Assembly: GCF_024296925.1 (NCBI RefSeq)
Contig: NZ_CP101125.1
Span: 5,024,501 to 5,088,500, forward strand
Length of the DNA stretch: 64,000 nt
Direction of reading: 5' to 3'
Source: Pseudomonas nunensis
GTDB taxonomy: Bacteria > Pseudomonadota > Gammaproteobacteria > Pseudomonadales > Pseudomonadaceae
Under the pieces are notes generated by a model, which worked only from the letters and a program-made list of their open reading frames with translations, ran no database searches and was not told the origin of the DNA. The translations under genes and the position numbers were made by a program. Of this stretch, positions 12,822 to 24,374 are shown one piece after another. Position 1 is the first letter of the stretch. Each line of letters begins with the position of its first letter.

Positions 12822-12856
12822 AAAAACGCCCCGGTCTTGCGACAAGGGCGTTTTTT
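12822..12856. terminator. Terminator after lptG
   Basis: AAAAACGCCC (12822-12831) pairs with GGGCGTTTTT starting at 12846, flanked by A and T runs on both sides. It ends the lptF-lptG transcript on the minus strand just upstream of lepA. Confidence 0.88.
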
Positions 12857-12886
12857 ACGAGCGGCAAGGTCAGGAAAACCCCGGAA

Positions 12887-13948
12887 TCAACCGGCCCGAC
12901 GCAACAACCAGACCCCGGCCAAGGCACAGACCCCGGCCGGCACCAGCACCGCAAACAGCGGCGAGAAACCGAACACCAGGCTCGAAGGCCCGAGCAAATC
13001 CTGGACGATACGGAAGGTGAAGCCCACCAACACACCGGTAAACACCCGCTGACCCAGGGTCACCGAACGCAACGGACCGAAGATGAAGGAAATCGCCATC
13101 AGCACCAACGCGGCGGTCACCAGCGGTTGCAACACCTTGACCCAAAATGCCAGCCAGTAGCGACCGTTGGCCAGACCCTGGTCAGCCAGGTAATGGATGT
13201 AGCCCCACAAGCCGCTGATCGACAGCGACTCTGGCGCCATTACCACGGTGCTCAGCAACTGCGGGCTCAAGGCCACTTCCCAGCGCTCGACCGGCGTGTT
13301 GACCACTTCAGTATTCTTTTCATGGAACAGCGTGGTCGTCACTTCGCTCAGTTGCCAGTGATCCTTGTCGAACTCCGCGCGCTTGGCGAAGCTCGCCGAC
13401 AGCATGTGGCGCTCTTTGTCGAAGTGGTAACGGGTCACGCCATACAACAGGCCATTAGGCTGCACGGAGTTGACGTGAATGAACTCGTCACCCTGGCGGT
13501 GCCACAGGCCGTGTTTGGCGCTTTGCGCATCACCACTGCCCTGGGCCAGCGAACGGTTGGCCTGGGCGGTGACTTCGGTGGCCGGCGCCACGTACTCGCC
13601 AATCAGCACACCGACAACCATCAGGATCAGCATCGGCTTCATGACCGCCCAGACAATCCGACCGATCGACACGCCAGCGGCGCGCATGATGGTCAGTTCG
13701 CTGTTGCTGGCCAGGCTGCCGAGGCCGATCAGGCAACCGATCAGCGCCGCCATCGGCAACATGTCGTAAAGACGCCGTGGTGCGGTGAGCAGCACGTAGC
13801 TCAGGACATCAATCAAGGTGTAGGTGTCGCTGGCGTCGCCCATTTCATCGATGAAGGCAAACAGTGTCGCCAGACCGAGAATAATCCCCAGCACCGCCAG
13901 GATCGCGACAAATACGCTGCTACCAATGTAGCGATCGAGCTTAACCAC
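12887..13948 (-). CDS. lptG: LPS export ABC transporter permease LptG
   Basis: LptG forms with LptF and LptB the inner-membrane ABC transporter that extracts lipopolysaccharide and feeds the Lpt bridge. I chose GTG at 13946-13948, giving the usual start VVKLDRYIGSSVF (353 residues) and an 8-bp overlap GTGGTTAA with the lptF stop. The ORF could extend six codons further to an ATG. Three membrane helices lie near each end, with a periplasmic beta-jellyroll domain between them. Confidence 0.96.
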   Translation of the reverse strand: MVKLDRYIGSSVFVAILAVLGIILGLATLFAFIDEMGDASDTYTLIDVLSYVLLTAPRRLYDMLPMAALIGCLIGLGSLASNSELTIMRAAGVSIGRIVWAVMKPMLILMVVGVLIGEYVAPATEVTAQANRSLAQGSGDAQSAKHGLWHRQGDEFIHVNSVQPNGLLYGVTRYHFDKERHMLSASFAKRAEFDKDHWQLSEVTTTLFHEKNTEVVNTPVERWEVALSPQLLSTVVMAPESLSISGLWGYIHYLADQGLANGRYWLAFWVKVLQPLVTAALVLMAISFIFGPLRSVTLGQRVFTGVLVGFTFRIVQDLLGPSSLVFGFSPLFAVLVPAGVCALAGVWLLRRAG

Positions 13949-15068
13949 GAGCCACCTCCAGCGCATCGCGGCGACTCGCCAGTTTCAAGCGCATCGGCTC
14001 CCAGTAGAGCAAGCCCAGGCCAATAACCAGGAAGATCCCGTGCACCCACCACAGGCCCAGCGCAGCCGGGATCTTGCCCTTCTCGAGGGCGCCGCGAGCG
14101 GCAATCAGGATGGTCAGGTAAGCCATATAAAGAAGAATCGCCGGCAACAGCTTGAGGAAACGGCCCTGGCGCGGGTTGACGCGCGACAGCGGCACCGCCA
14201 TCAGGGTCACGATGAAGACCAGCAACGGCAGGGACAGGCGCCATTGCAGCTCGGTGCTTGAGCGGATGTCATCACTGCCCACCAGGGAGCTGGTGGGCAT
14301 GGCATCACGGTCGGTCACTTCGTCACTGACGTCAGGCTTGGGCAGCAAAACGCCGTACTCGTCGTACTTGATCTTCCGGTAGTCGGCCTGCCCCGGATTA
14401 CCGTCGTAGCGGTAGCCATTGTCGAGAATCAGGTAGCGGTTGCCGTCAGGGCGGATTTCCTGACGGCCCTTTTGGGCCACCAACACGGAAATCCCGCGAT
14501 CCTTCTGGTCGGACGAAATATTCTTTTGCGAAATGAACACGCCACCCAGATTGACGCGGTCATCGGTCAGGGTTTCGGTGTAGGTCACCCGCGTACCGTC
14601 GCGCAATGCCTGGAAGCGACCGGGCTCCAGAGTATCGAATTCGGTCAGGGCGTCCTGCTTGTTCAGCAGCAACTGGAACTGATTGGCCCCTTGTGGCGCC
14701 AGGCTCAGGCTCAGCCACGCAACCACCAGCGCCACCAGGGTGGCCGGAAACAGGGTGATACGAAACAGACGCTGCTGGCTCATGCCGGTGGCCGACAGCA
14801 CGGTCATTTCGCTTTCCAGGTACAACCGGCCATACGACAACAGGATCCCGAGGAACAGGCCCAATGGCAGGATCAACTGCAGGAAGCCCGGCAGGCGAAA
14901 GCCCATGATCAGGAACAAAGAACCCGGATCCAGTTGGCCCGAAGCCGCCTGCGCGAGGTATTTGATGAAGCGACCGCTCATGATGATGACCAGCAGCACG
15001 GCGCTGACGGCGCTCAAGGTCAACAGGACTTCGCGGGATAGATAACGGAAGACGATCAAACCAGACAC
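13941..15068 (-). CDS. lptF: LPS export ABC transporter permease LptF
   Basis: The partner permease of LptG. The 375 residues begin with MSGLIVFRYLSREVLLTL, have membrane helices near 15-35, 60-80 and 100-120, a periplasmic domain, and helices again near 280-350. The coupling helix segment with SEMTVLSATGMSQQRLF is typical of LptF. It is translationally coupled to lptG and divergent from pepA, an arrangement conserved in Pseudomonas. Confidence 0.97.
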   Translation of the reverse strand: MSGLIVFRYLSREVLLTLSAVSAVLLVIIMSGRFIKYLAQAASGQLDPGSLFLIMGFRLPGFLQLILPLGLFLGILLSYGRLYLESEMTVLSATGMSQQRLFRITLFPATLVALVVAWLSLSLAPQGANQFQLLLNKQDALTEFDTLEPGRFQALRDGTRVTYTETLTDDRVNLGGVFISQKNISSDQKDRGISVLVAQKGRQEIRPDGNRYLILDNGYRYDGNPGQADYRKIKYDEYGVLLPKPDVSDEVTDRDAMPTSSLVGSDDIRSSTELQWRLSLPLLVFIVTLMAVPLSRVNPRQGRFLKLLPAILLYMAYLTILIAARGALEKGKIPAALGLWWVHGIFLVIGLGLLYWEPMRLKLASRRDALEVARG

Positions 15069-16857
<1,789 letters not shown>

Positions 16858-16872
16858 AACCGATGACCCTGG

Positions 16873-16898
16873 GCGGCGTTGCTTTCGGGCAACGCCGC
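16873..16898 (+). promoter_or_regulatory. Intercistronic hairpin pepA-holC
   Basis: GCGGCGTTGC (16873-16882) pairs perfectly with GCAACGCCGC (16889-16898) around TTTCGG. There is no T-run, so it is more likely an mRNA-stabilising or attenuating structure than a full terminator. Confidence 0.55.
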
Positions 16899-16917
16899 TC
16901 ATGGCTCAGGAACCGCA

Positions 16918-17346
16918 ATGACCAAAGTCGACTTCTATATCCTGCCCAGCGCCGATCCGTCAGCGCGGCTGGACTTTGCCTGCAAGCTCACCGAAAAAGC
17001 CTGGCGCATGGGCCACCGCATCTACCTGCATTGCAGCGATGTCGCCCAGCGTGAGGACCTCGATGCGCGGCTGTGGGCGTTCAAGGGTGAAAGTTTCGTG
17101 CCCCACGGTCCCGCCGAAAGCGAACCGGATAGCTTGATTGTCCTGGGCCTGGGTGATGACTGCGGTCCGCATCAGGACCTGCTGGTCAATCTGGACCTGA
17201 AAGTCCCGGCCTTCGCCAACAAATTCGCCCGGGTGGCGGAAGTGGTGGTGGAAGATCCGACGATCCGGGCGGCTGCGCGGGAGAGTTTCCGTTTCTACCG
17301 CGAACAGGGCTATCCTCTGCAAGATCACCGTTTACAGCGACTCTGA
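16918..17346 (+). CDS. holC: DNA polymerase III subunit chi
   Basis: HolC belongs to the clamp-loader complex and links it to SSB. The 142-residue protein starts MTKVDFYILPSADPSARLDF and contains KAWRMGHRIYLHC and the F(V)PHG loop, typical of chi. The conserved order pepA-holC-(small protein)-valS supports the call. An ATG 39 bp upstream is in frame but lies next to the hairpin and is not needed. Confidence 0.95.
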   Translation: MTKVDFYILPSADPSARLDFACKLTEKAWRMGHRIYLHCSDVAQREDLDARLWAFKGESFVPHGPAESEPDSLIVLGLGDDCGPHQDLLVNLDLKVPAFANKFARVAEVVVEDPTIRAAARESFRFYREQGYPLQDHRLQRL

Positions 17347-17354
17347 GCATTCCG

Positions 17355-17738
17355 ATGGACACTCCAAAACCGCCACAAAAGTCCGCGCACCTGCTGGATG
17401 ACCTTGAGTCGATCCGCCAACTGCTCGGTGATGACAACCTGCAACCGCCATTGCTGACCGACACGGTCAATGAAGACGAACAAGAACAGATTCCGATGCT
17501 GTTCGAAACGGCAGGCGCCACGCCTGACGCCGTCGATCCGCCTCACGCCCCTGCCGTCCAACCGGCAGCGGCCGCCAGCAAGGGCCCCGACGCCCTGCTG
17601 CACCTGGACAGCGAACTGCGCGCCGCCGCGCAACTGATCATGCAAGACGTGATCGACGACTTCGCCCCGCACATCGAAACCGAGATCAAGCGTCGCCTTG
17701 ATGCGCGGATGGAACGGTTACTCAGTCAGTACGAATAA
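17355..17738 (+). CDS. Conserved small acidic protein between holC and valS
   Basis: The 127-residue product has an acidic N-terminal half (LLDDLESIRQLLGDDN, NEDEQEQIPML), a proline/alanine-rich linker at about 55-75, and a C-terminal amphipathic helix (DDFAPHIETEIKRRLDARME). No catalytic motif is visible. It starts 8 bp after holC and keeps this position in other pseudomonads. The function is unknown; a link to the replisome is only suggested by location. Confidence 0.85.
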   Translation: MDTPKPPQKSAHLLDDLESIRQLLGDDNLQPPLLTDTVNEDEQEQIPMLFETAGATPDAVDPPHAPAVQPAAAASKGPDALLHLDSELRAAAQLIMQDVIDDFAPHIETEIKRRLDARMERLLSQYE

Positions 17739-17743
17739 ATCCC

Positions 17744-17833
17744 TGTGGGAGCGGGCTTGCTCGCGAAAGCGGTATATCAGTCGACTTAAATGGTGACTGA
17801 CACGCCCTCTTCGCGAGCAAGCCCGCTCCCACA
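17744..17833. repeat. REP inverted pair upstream of valS
   Basis: The two arms match the main REP consensus of this window. The pair lies between the small holC-linked gene and valS, about 100 bp before the valS ATG. Confidence 0.93.
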
Positions 17834-17932
17834 TTTGATGTGTGCCCGGTCTGGCCCTGCTCGCCCTCGGCCCCATGCCCCGCTATACTCGTCGGCTTTT
17901 CCTGAATTGATGCCAATAGGGTCCCGCCGCGC

Positions 17933-20779
17933 ATGGATAAGACCTACCAGCCGCACGCCATTGAAACTTCCTGGTACAACACCTGGGAGTCCGAGAACTA
18001 CTTCGCCCCGCAAGGCGCGGGCGAGTCCTACACCATCATGATCCCGCCGCCGAACGTCACCGGCAGCCTGCACATGGGTCACGGCTTCAACAACGCGATC
18101 ATGGACGCCCTGATCCGTTTCCGCCGCATGCAGGGTCGCAACACCCTGTGGCAGCCGGGCACCGACCACGCCGGTATCGCCACGCAAATGCTGGTGGAAC
18201 GCCAACTTGAAGCCCAGGGCCAGAGTCGTCACGACCTGGGCCGCGAGAAATTCCTCGAGAAAATCTGGGAATGGAAGGATCAGTCCGGCGGCAACATCAG
18301 CCGTCAAATCCGCCGCCTCGGCTCCTCCGTCGACTGGAGCCGCGAGCGCTTCACCATGGACGACGGCCTGTCGGAATCGGTGAAAGAAGCCTTCGTGCGC
18401 CTGCATGAAGACGGCTTGATCTACCGCGGCAAGCGCTTGGTGAACTGGGACACCAAGTTGCACACGGCGATTTCCGACCTCGAAGTGGAAAACCACGACG
18501 AGAAAGGTTTCCTGTGGAACCTGAAGTACCCGCTGGCCGACGGCGCCAAGACCGCTGAAGGCAACGATTACCTGATCGTCGCGACCACTCGCCCGGAAAC
18601 CATGCTCGGCGACGCCGCCGTGGCCGTTAACCCGAACGATGAACGCTACAAAGCCCTGATCGGCAAATTCGTCGAGCTGCCGCTGGTCGGCCGCCGCATT
18701 CCGATCATCGCCGACGATTATTGCGATCCTGAATTCGGCACCGGCTGCGTGAAAATCACCCCGGCCCACGATTTCAACGACTACGAAGTCGGCAAGCGCC
18801 ACAACCTGCCGCTGCTGAACATCTTCGACAAAAATGCCGCCGTATTGCCGGCCTGTCAGGTGTTCAACCTCGACGGCACGCTGAACGAAAGCATCGACGG
18901 CAAGATCCCGGCCGAATACGCCGGTCTCGACCGTTTCGAAGCACGCAAGCAAATCGTTGCTGCATTCGATGCTGCCGGCCTGCTGGTCAGCGTTGACGAT
19001 CACGGCCTGAAAGTGCCGAAGGGCGATCGCTCCGGCACCATCATCGAGCCGTGGCTGACCGACCAGTGGTACGTATCGACCAAGCCATTGGCCGAGCCTG
19101 CGATTGCAGCCGTTGAAGACGGCCGTATCCAGTTCGTGCCGAAACAGTACGAAAACATGTACTTCTCGTGGATGCGCGACATCCAGGATTGGTGCATTAG
19201 CCGTCAGTTGTGGTGGGGCCACCGGATTCCGGCCTGGTACGACGAGTCGGGCAAAGTCTACGTCGGTCGCGACGAAGCCGAAGTGCGCGCCAAGCACAAC
19301 CTCGGCCCGGACGTTGCGCTGCAACAGGACAACGACGTTCTCGACACCTGGTTCAGTTCGGGTCTGTGGACGTTCTCCACCCTGGGCTGGCCTGAGCAGA
19401 CCGAATTCCTGAAGAAATTCCACTCCACCGACGTGCTGGTGACCGGTTTCGACATCATTTTCTTCTGGGTCGCCCGGATGATCATGCTCACCATGCATTT
19501 GGTGAAGAACGAAGACGGCACGCCGCAGGTTCCGTTCAAGACCGTGTACGTACACGGTCTGGTGCGTGATGGCCAAGGCCAGAAGATGTCCAAGTCCAAG
19601 GGCAACGTCCTGGACCCACTGGACATCATCGACGGCATCGAGCTGGAAGAATTGGTGCAGAAACGCACCTCCGGCATGATGCAGCCGAAACTGGCGAAGA
19701 AGATCGAGAAGCAGACCCGCGACGAGTTCGCCGACGGTATCGCCAGCTATGGCACCGACGCCCTGCGCTTTACCTTCTGCTCGCTGGCGTCCACCGGTCG
19801 CGACATCAAGTTCGACATGGGCCGCGTCGAAGGCTATCGCAACTTCTGCAACAAGATCTGGAACGCCGCGCGTTACGTTCTGGACAAGGGCGAAGACTGC
19901 GGCCAGAACGGCGAAGCCTACGAGCTGTCGCTGGCGGATCGCTGGATCATCTCGCAACTGCAACGCACTGAAGCCGAAGTCACCCGTCAACTCGACCAGT
20001 TCCGTTTCGACCTGGCGGCGCAAGCCTTGTACGAGTTCATCTGGAACCAGTATTGCGACTGGTACCTGGAACTGTCCAAGCCTGTGCTGTGGGACGAAAA
20101 CGCGCCGGTTGAACGTCAGCGCGGCACTCGCCGCACGCTGGTTCGGGTGCTGGAAGTCGCATTGCGCCTGGCGCACCCGTTCATGCCGTTCATCACCGAA
20201 GAAATCTGGCAGCGTATCGCGCCGCTGGCCGGTATCGAAGGCAAGACGATCATGCTGCAACCTTGGCCAGTGGCCAATGAAGCGCGCATCGATCAGGGCG
20301 CCGAAGATGACATCGAGTGGCTGAAGACGCTGATGCTCGGCACGCGCAACATTCGCGCCGAGATGAACATAGGCCCAGGCAAACCGCTGAACCTGTTCCT
20401 GAAAAACGTCAGCGCCGAAGACCAGCGTCGTCTCACCGAGAACGAAGCGCTGCTGAAGAAGCTGGCGCGTCTGGAGTCGATCACCGTGTTGGCCGCTGGC
20501 CAAGAAGCACCGCTGTCCGCCACCGCGCTGGTTGGCGAGATGGAAGTGCTGGTGCCGATGGCCGGTCTGATCGATAAAGATGCCGAACTGGCTCGTCTGG
20601 ACAAGGAAATCCTGCGTCTGCAGGGTGAAGTCCAGCGCGTTGGCGGCAAGCTGTCGAACGCCGGTTTCGTTGACAAGGCCCCGGCCGAAGTCATCGACAA
20701 GGAACGCGCCAAACTGGCTGAAGCTGAACAGGCTTTGGGCAAGTTGGCCGAGCAGCATGCGCGGATTGCCAGTCTGTAA
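17933..20779 (+). CDS. valS: Valyl-tRNA synthetase
   Basis: ValS attaches valine to its tRNA and edits mischarged threonine. The 948 residues carry the class-I HIGH motif as HMGH in [13 protein letters not shown] near residue 45, the KMSKS motif at 551-555, the CP1 editing domain between them, and a C-terminal coiled-coil ([19 protein letters not shown] region) that holds the tRNA. The length and start [19 protein letters not shown] are normal. Confidence 0.99.
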   Translation: MDKTYQPHAIETSWYNTWESENYFAPQGAGESYTIMIPPPNVTGSLHMGHGFNNAIMDALIRFRRMQGRNTLWQPGTDHAGIATQMLVERQLEAQGQSRHDLGREKFLEKIWEWKDQSGGNISRQIRRLGSSVDWSRERFTMDDGLSESVKEAFVRLHEDGLIYRGKRLVNWDTKLHTAISDLEVENHDEKGFLWNLKYPLADGAKTAEGNDYLIVATTRPETMLGDAAVAVNPNDERYKALIGKFVELPLVGRRIPIIADDYCDPEFGTGCVKITPAHDFNDYEVGKRHNLPLLNIFDKNAAVLPACQVFNLDGTLNESIDGKIPAEYAGLDRFEARKQIVAAFDAAGLLVSVDDHGLKVPKGDRSGTIIEPWLTDQWYVSTKPLAEPAIAAVEDGRIQFVPKQYENMYFSWMRDIQDWCISRQLWWGHRIPAWYDESGKVYVGRDEAEVRAKHNLGPDVALQQDNDVLDTWFSSGLWTFSTLGWPEQTEFLKKFHSTDVLVTGFDIIFFWVARMIMLTMHLVKNEDGTPQVPFKTVYVHGLVRDGQGQKMSKSKGNVLDPLDIIDGIELEELVQKRTSGMMQPKLAKKIEKQTRDEFADGIASYGTDALRFTFCSLASTGRDIKFDMGRVEGYRNFCNKIWNAARYVLDKGEDCGQNGEAYELSLADRWIISQLQRTEAEVTRQLDQFRFDLAAQALYEFIWNQYCDWYLELSKPVLWDENAPVERQRGTRRTLVRVLEVALRLAHPFMPFITEEIWQRIAPLAGIEGKTIMLQPWPVANEARIDQGAEDDIEWLKTLMLGTRNIRAEMNIGPGKPLNLFLKNVSAEDQRRLTENEALLKKLARLESITVLAAGQEAPLSATALVGEMEVLVPMAGLIDKDAELARLDKEILRLQGEVQRVGGKLSNAGFVDKAPAEVIDKERAKLAEAEQALGKLAEQHARIASL

Positions 20780-20797
20780 CGGCACATCGCAATGAAA

Positions 20798-20827
20798 AAG
20801 GGAGGCCAGATGGCCTCCCTTTTTTTG
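20798..20827 (+). terminator. Terminator after valS
   Basis: AAAGGGAGGCC and GGCCTCCCTTT form a stem followed by a T-run, directly downstream of the valS stop. Confidence 0.9.
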
Positions 20828-20844
20828 TGCCACTGTCCCGTCCT

Positions 20845-20943
20845 GTAGGAGCTGTCGAGTGAAACGAGGCTGCGATCTTTTGATTTTGTTTTTAAAAAGC
20901 AAAGTCAAAAGATCGCAGCCTCGTTTCACTCGACAGCTCCTAC
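20845..20943. repeat. Long perfect inverted repeat, second repeat family
   Basis: A 39-base arm (20845-20883, starting GTAGGAGCTGTCGAGTG) is repeated exactly in inverse at 20905-20943 around a 21-base AT-rich loop. The core GCTGCGATCTTTTGA is the other common extragenic palindrome of P. fluorescens, distinct from the GTGGGAGCGGG type. It lies upstream of rlmF. Confidence 0.93.
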
Positions 20944-21019
20944 GGGGGATATGCGTCATCGGGGAGCTAATGTGGGACAATGCCCCCCACTTTCAGCCAT
21001 ACCCGAATCGATCACACCC

Positions 21020-22039
21020 ATGAACGCCCCCCGCACACCCCGCCCTGCGCGCAAGAAGCCTGACTCCGCCACCCCGGCCAAAGCCGTGGAACCACGTCCG
21101 AAGGCCAGCCTGCACCCGCGCAACCGCCACCAGGGTCGCTACGACTTCCCGGAGCTGATCAAGAGCACGCCGGAACTGGCGAAGTTTGTGATCCTCAACC
21201 CGTACGGCAAGGAAAGCATCGACTTCGCCAGCCCCGACGCGGTGCGGGTGTTCAACCGGGCGTTGCTCAAATCGTTCTACGGCGTGGCTCACTGGGACAT
21301 TCCGGCTGATTACCTCTGCCCGCCAGTTCCGGGGCGTGCCGACTACGTGCACTTCCTGGCTGACCTGCTGGCCAGCGTCAACGATGGCGAAATCCCGCGC
21401 GGCGCACCGGTCAAGGTGCTCGACATCGGCATGGGCGCCAACTGCGTTTATCCGCTAATCGGCTACAGCGACTACCGCTGGCACTTCCTCGGTTCGGAAA
21501 TCGATCCGACTGCCGTGGCCGCCGCCAAAGCCATCGTCCAGTCCAACGGGCTGAACAAGGCCATCCAGTTGCGCCAGCAGAGCAACCCCAAGCACATTCT
21601 GTTGGGCCTGCTGGAGCCGGGCGAACGCTTTGACCTGACCATGTGCAACCCGCCGTTCCACGCTTCGATGGATGAAGCGACCAAGGGCAGCGAGCGTAAA
21701 TGGCGCGCCTTGGGCCGTGCCGACCCGAAACGCAAACTGCCAGTGCTGAACTTTGGCGGGCAATCGGCGGAATTGTGGTGTGAAGGCGGCGAAGCTCGCT
21801 TTGTGACGCAACTGATCGCCGAGAGCGCGCACTTCCAGCACAAAGTGCTGTGGTTCAGCACCCTGGTGTCGAAAGCCTCGAACTTGCCGGCGATCCAGAC
21901 TGCGCTGAAAAAGGCTGGCGTGCTGGAAAGCCAGGTCGTGGAAATGTCCCAGGGGCAGAAGCAAAGCCGCTTCGTAGCTTGGACCTTCCAGACCAAGTCA
22001 GAACAGCAAGTGTGGCGTGAACGTTGGGCTCGCAAGTAA
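21020..22039 (+). CDS. rlmF: 23S rRNA (adenine-1618-N6)-methyltransferase
   Basis: RlmF methylates A1618 of 23S rRNA using SAM. From ATG 21020 the protein has 339 residues: a basic N-terminal tail ([15 protein letters not shown]), the SAM-binding [16 protein letters not shown], and the adenine-N6 catalytic motif NPPF in [14 protein letters not shown]. The C-terminal TRFVAWTF-type strand ([10 protein letters not shown]) fits. An ATG 69 bp upstream is in frame but has poor codon context. Confidence 0.95.
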   Translation: MNAPRTPRPARKKPDSATPAKAVEPRPKASLHPRNRHQGRYDFPELIKSTPELAKFVILNPYGKESIDFASPDAVRVFNRALLKSFYGVAHWDIPADYLCPPVPGRADYVHFLADLLASVNDGEIPRGAPVKVLDIGMGANCVYPLIGYSDYRWHFLGSEIDPTAVAAAKAIVQSNGLNKAIQLRQQSNPKHILLGLLEPGERFDLTMCNPPFHASMDEATKGSERKWRALGRADPKRKLPVLNFGGQSAELWCEGGEARFVTQLIAESAHFQHKVLWFSTLVSKASNLPAIQTALKKAGVLESQVVEMSQGQKQSRFVAWTFQTKSEQQVWRERWARK

Positions 22040-22061
22040 CTGATAGATACAGATCAAAAAA

Positions 22062-22151
22062 TGTGGGAGCGGGCTTGCTCGCGAATGCAGTGTCCCAGTC
22101 AACTTAAATGGTGACTGATACACCGCTTTCGCGAGCAAGCCCGCTCCCACA
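22062..22151. repeat. REP inverted pair between rlmF and the HU gene
   Basis: Full-length REP pair of the main family between two convergent genes. Confidence 0.93.
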
Positions 22152-22189
22152 TTGGTTTCGAGGTGCCTGAAAGACCAAATCACAGACAC

Positions 22190-22229
22190 AAAAAAGCCGT
22201 GCCCGGATTGCTCCGGAGCACGGCTTTTT
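22190..22229 (-). terminator. Terminator of the HU gene
   Basis: AAAAAGCCGTGC and GCACGGCTTTTT form a strong stem with T-runs on both strands; it follows the HU stop on the minus strand. Confidence 0.92.
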
Positions 22230-22240
22230 GTTACTGCGTC

Positions 22241-22522
22241 TTACTTGTTAACAGCGTCGGTCAGGCCTTTGGCCACAACCAGCTTGATAACTTTCTTGGC
22301 AGCGATTTCGATGGCAGCGCCAGTCGAAGGGTTACGGCCGGTACGGGCAGGACGCTCGGTCACTTTCAGTTTGCCGATACCTGGCAGAGTGATTTCGCCG
22401 CCGTTTTCCAGCTGATCGGCAACGATTTGGCCCAGTTGGTCCAGAGCGTTACGCGCGGTGGTTTTTGGCGCGTCGATAGCTTCAGCGATGTCGGCGATCA
22501 GTTGGTCTTTAGTAAGAGCCAT
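22241..22522 (-). CDS. HU-family nucleoid DNA-binding protein
   Basis: The 93-residue protein is a small basic histone-like protein. It has the HU/IHF fold: helix-turn-helix body MALTKDQLIADIAEAIDAPK, then the DNA-binding arm ERPARTGRNPSTGAAIEIAA. It differs clearly from the canonical Pseudomonas HupA and HupB N-termini, so it is a third HU type; I do not assign a symbol. ATG at 22520-22522 is preceded by GGAAGGAACACTAC, a good ribosome site. Confidence 0.95.
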   Translation of the reverse strand: MALTKDQLIADIAEAIDAPKTTARNALDQLGQIVADQLENGGEITLPGIGKLKVTERPARTGRNPSTGAAIEIAAKKVIKLVVAKGLTDAVNK

Positions 22523-22917
22523 GTAGTGTTCCTTCCCTATCAAATTCATATGGATTGCAGAGTGCAGTGTCAGCCATCGAGCCCGATCTTCTGGATCTGG
22601 CACCCTCGGCCATAACCGCGACGAGTCGGGGTAATAGATACCGAAATCAGGGTTTGGTTCGACCTGACAAATGCTGAATGCACGCTTAACGCAGTGACTT
22701 CGCGTAAGACCGGGCAAAACTAGCACAGAGACGGGGAAATATCCGCCTCTAGCTACCCATTTGGTCAGCTTTATTGCTCTAAACCTGGAAAAAACTGCAT
22801 AAGGGCCGTTCTGAACTCGGGATTTACCCTTCGAGCCGCGCCAAAACCAGTGGTTGCGGTACACTTGGCACTTTTTGGGGGAGCACGCCCTCCTCTCTTC
22901 AATCAGCCGAGAAGCCC
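22523..22917. other. Intergenic region HU gene / yejK
   Basis: These 395 bp carry the divergent promoters of the HU gene and yejK. I see no repeat, no ORF with coding character and no clear operator. Confidence 0.5.
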
Positions 22918-23922
22918 ATGCCGATCCGTCATTGCATCGTCCACCTGATCGACAAAAAACCCGACGGCACACCTGCGGTTCTTCACGCTCGCGACTCCGA
23001 ACTGGCGGAGTCCACGGCCATCGAGAACATGCTCGCCGACCTCAACGAGAGCTACAACGCCAAACAAGGCAAGGCCTGGGGTTTCTTCCATGCCGAGTCC
23101 GGGGCGCATCCGTTCAGCGGCTGGCTGAAGGAATACCTCGACGGCGGCAAGGATTTCACGGCGTTCAGCCGTGTGGCGGTGGAACACCTGCAAAAGCTGA
23201 TGGAAGAGTCGAATCTCTCTGTGGGCGGCCACGTGCTGTTCGCGCATTACCAGCAGGGCATGACCGATTACCTGGCCATCGCCCTCCTGCACCACAGTGA
23301 AGGGGTTGCCGTGACGGAGGAGCTGGACGTGACAGCCTCGCGCCACCTGGACCTCGGCCAGTTGCACCTCGCGGCGCGGATCAACGTGTCCGAGTGGCAG
23401 AACAACAAGCAGTCCAAGCAGTACATTTCGTTTATCAAAGGCAAGAACGGGAAAAAGGTTTCGGAGTATTTCCGCGACTTCATCGGCTGCCAGGAAGGTG
23501 TCGACGGCCCCGGCGAAACCCGCACTTTGCTCAAGGCCTTCAGCGATTTCGTTGAAAGCGAAGATTTGCCGGAAGAATCCGCCCGCGAGAAGACCAAGAC
23601 CCTGGTGGATTACGCCAGCAGCCAGGCCAAACTCGGCGAGCCGATGGGCCTGGAAGAACTCTCGGAGTTGATCGACGAAGAACGCCCGAAGGCGTTCTAC
23701 GATCACATCCGCAACAAGGATTACGGCCTGTCCCCGGAGATTCCGGCGGATAAGCGCACCCTCAACCAGTTCCGTCGCTTCACCGGGCGCGCCGAAGGGC
23801 TGTCCATCAGCTTTGAAGCGCACCTGCTGGGCTCGAAGATCGAATACGACGAAGAAGCCGGCACGCTGATCATCAAGGGCTTGCCGACCCAACTCACCGA
23901 CCAGCTCAAGCGACGCAACTGA
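22918..23922 (+). CDS. yejK: Nucleoid-associated protein YejK
   Basis: YejK (NdpA) is a nucleoid-associated protein of poorly defined role. The 334 residues start [17 protein letters not shown] and contain the family segments [34 protein letters not shown] and the C-terminal [21 protein letters not shown]. The stop overlaps the next ATG (TGATG), so the following gene is translationally coupled. Confidence 0.96.
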   Translation: MPIRHCIVHLIDKKPDGTPAVLHARDSELAESTAIENMLADLNESYNAKQGKAWGFFHAESGAHPFSGWLKEYLDGGKDFTAFSRVAVEHLQKLMEESNLSVGGHVLFAHYQQGMTDYLAIALLHHSEGVAVTEELDVTASRHLDLGQLHLAARINVSEWQNNKQSKQYISFIKGKNGKKVSEYFRDFIGCQEGVDGPGETRTLLKAFSDFVESEDLPEESAREKTKTLVDYASSQAKLGEPMGLEELSELIDEERPKAFYDHIRNKDYGLSPEIPADKRTLNQFRRFTGRAEGLSISFEAHLLGSKIEYDEEAGTLIIKGLPTQLTDQLKRRN

Positions 23923-24272
23923 TGCTCAACGGCATCCTGAAGAAATTCCTGCTGATCCTGCTGGTGGTCGTGGTTTACCAGAACTGGGGCAAGATCGAGC
24001 GCTACCTCCACCCGGCGCAAGTGGTGTCCGAGCAGACCCAGGCCAAGGCCAATGTCGTGCTCTACGCCACCGACTGGTGTGGCTACTGCAAGCTGACACG
24101 GCGCTTTCTCGACCAGAAAGGCATTCCGTACAAGGAATTCGATATCGAGAAGGATGCCGTGGCGCGCAAGGCCTATGAAGCGCTAGGCGGGCGTGGGATA
24201 CCGTTGATCGATGTGAACGGGACGTTGATTCGCGGCTATGACCCCGACGAAATCCTTGCCGCACTGAAATAA
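23922..24272 (+). CDS. Membrane-anchored glutaredoxin-like protein
   Basis: The 116-residue protein has an N-terminal hydrophobic helix (LLILLVVVVYQNW, about 9-22) and a glutaredoxin fold with the redox motif CGYC in ATDWCGYCKLTRRFL and the cis-proline segment RGIPLIDVNG. It would reduce disulfides or carry thiols, probably anchored in the inner membrane; which face it occupies cannot be told. It overlaps yejK by one base. Confidence 0.9.
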   Translation: MLNGILKKFLLILLVVVVYQNWGKIERYLHPAQVVSEQTQAKANVVLYATDWCGYCKLTRRFLDQKGIPYKEFDIEKDAVARKAYEALGGRGIPLIDVNGTLIRGYDPDEILAALK

Positions 24273-24276
24273 CTAC

Positions 24277-24366
24277 TGTGGGAGCGGGCTTGCTCGCGAA
24301 AGCGGTGTGTCAGGCAACATTTATATCGACTGATACGCCGCCTTCGCGAGCAAGCCCGCTCCCACA
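24277..24366. repeat. REP inverted pair between convergent genes
   Basis: Main-family REP pair in the gap between the glutaredoxin-like gene and the GST gene. Confidence 0.93.
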
Positions 24367-24374
24367 TTTGAAGA

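Noticed and set aside
17786..20980. 1064-codon ORF antisense to valS
   Set aside because: Shadow of valS codon bias, with REP-derived ends and no recognisable domain.
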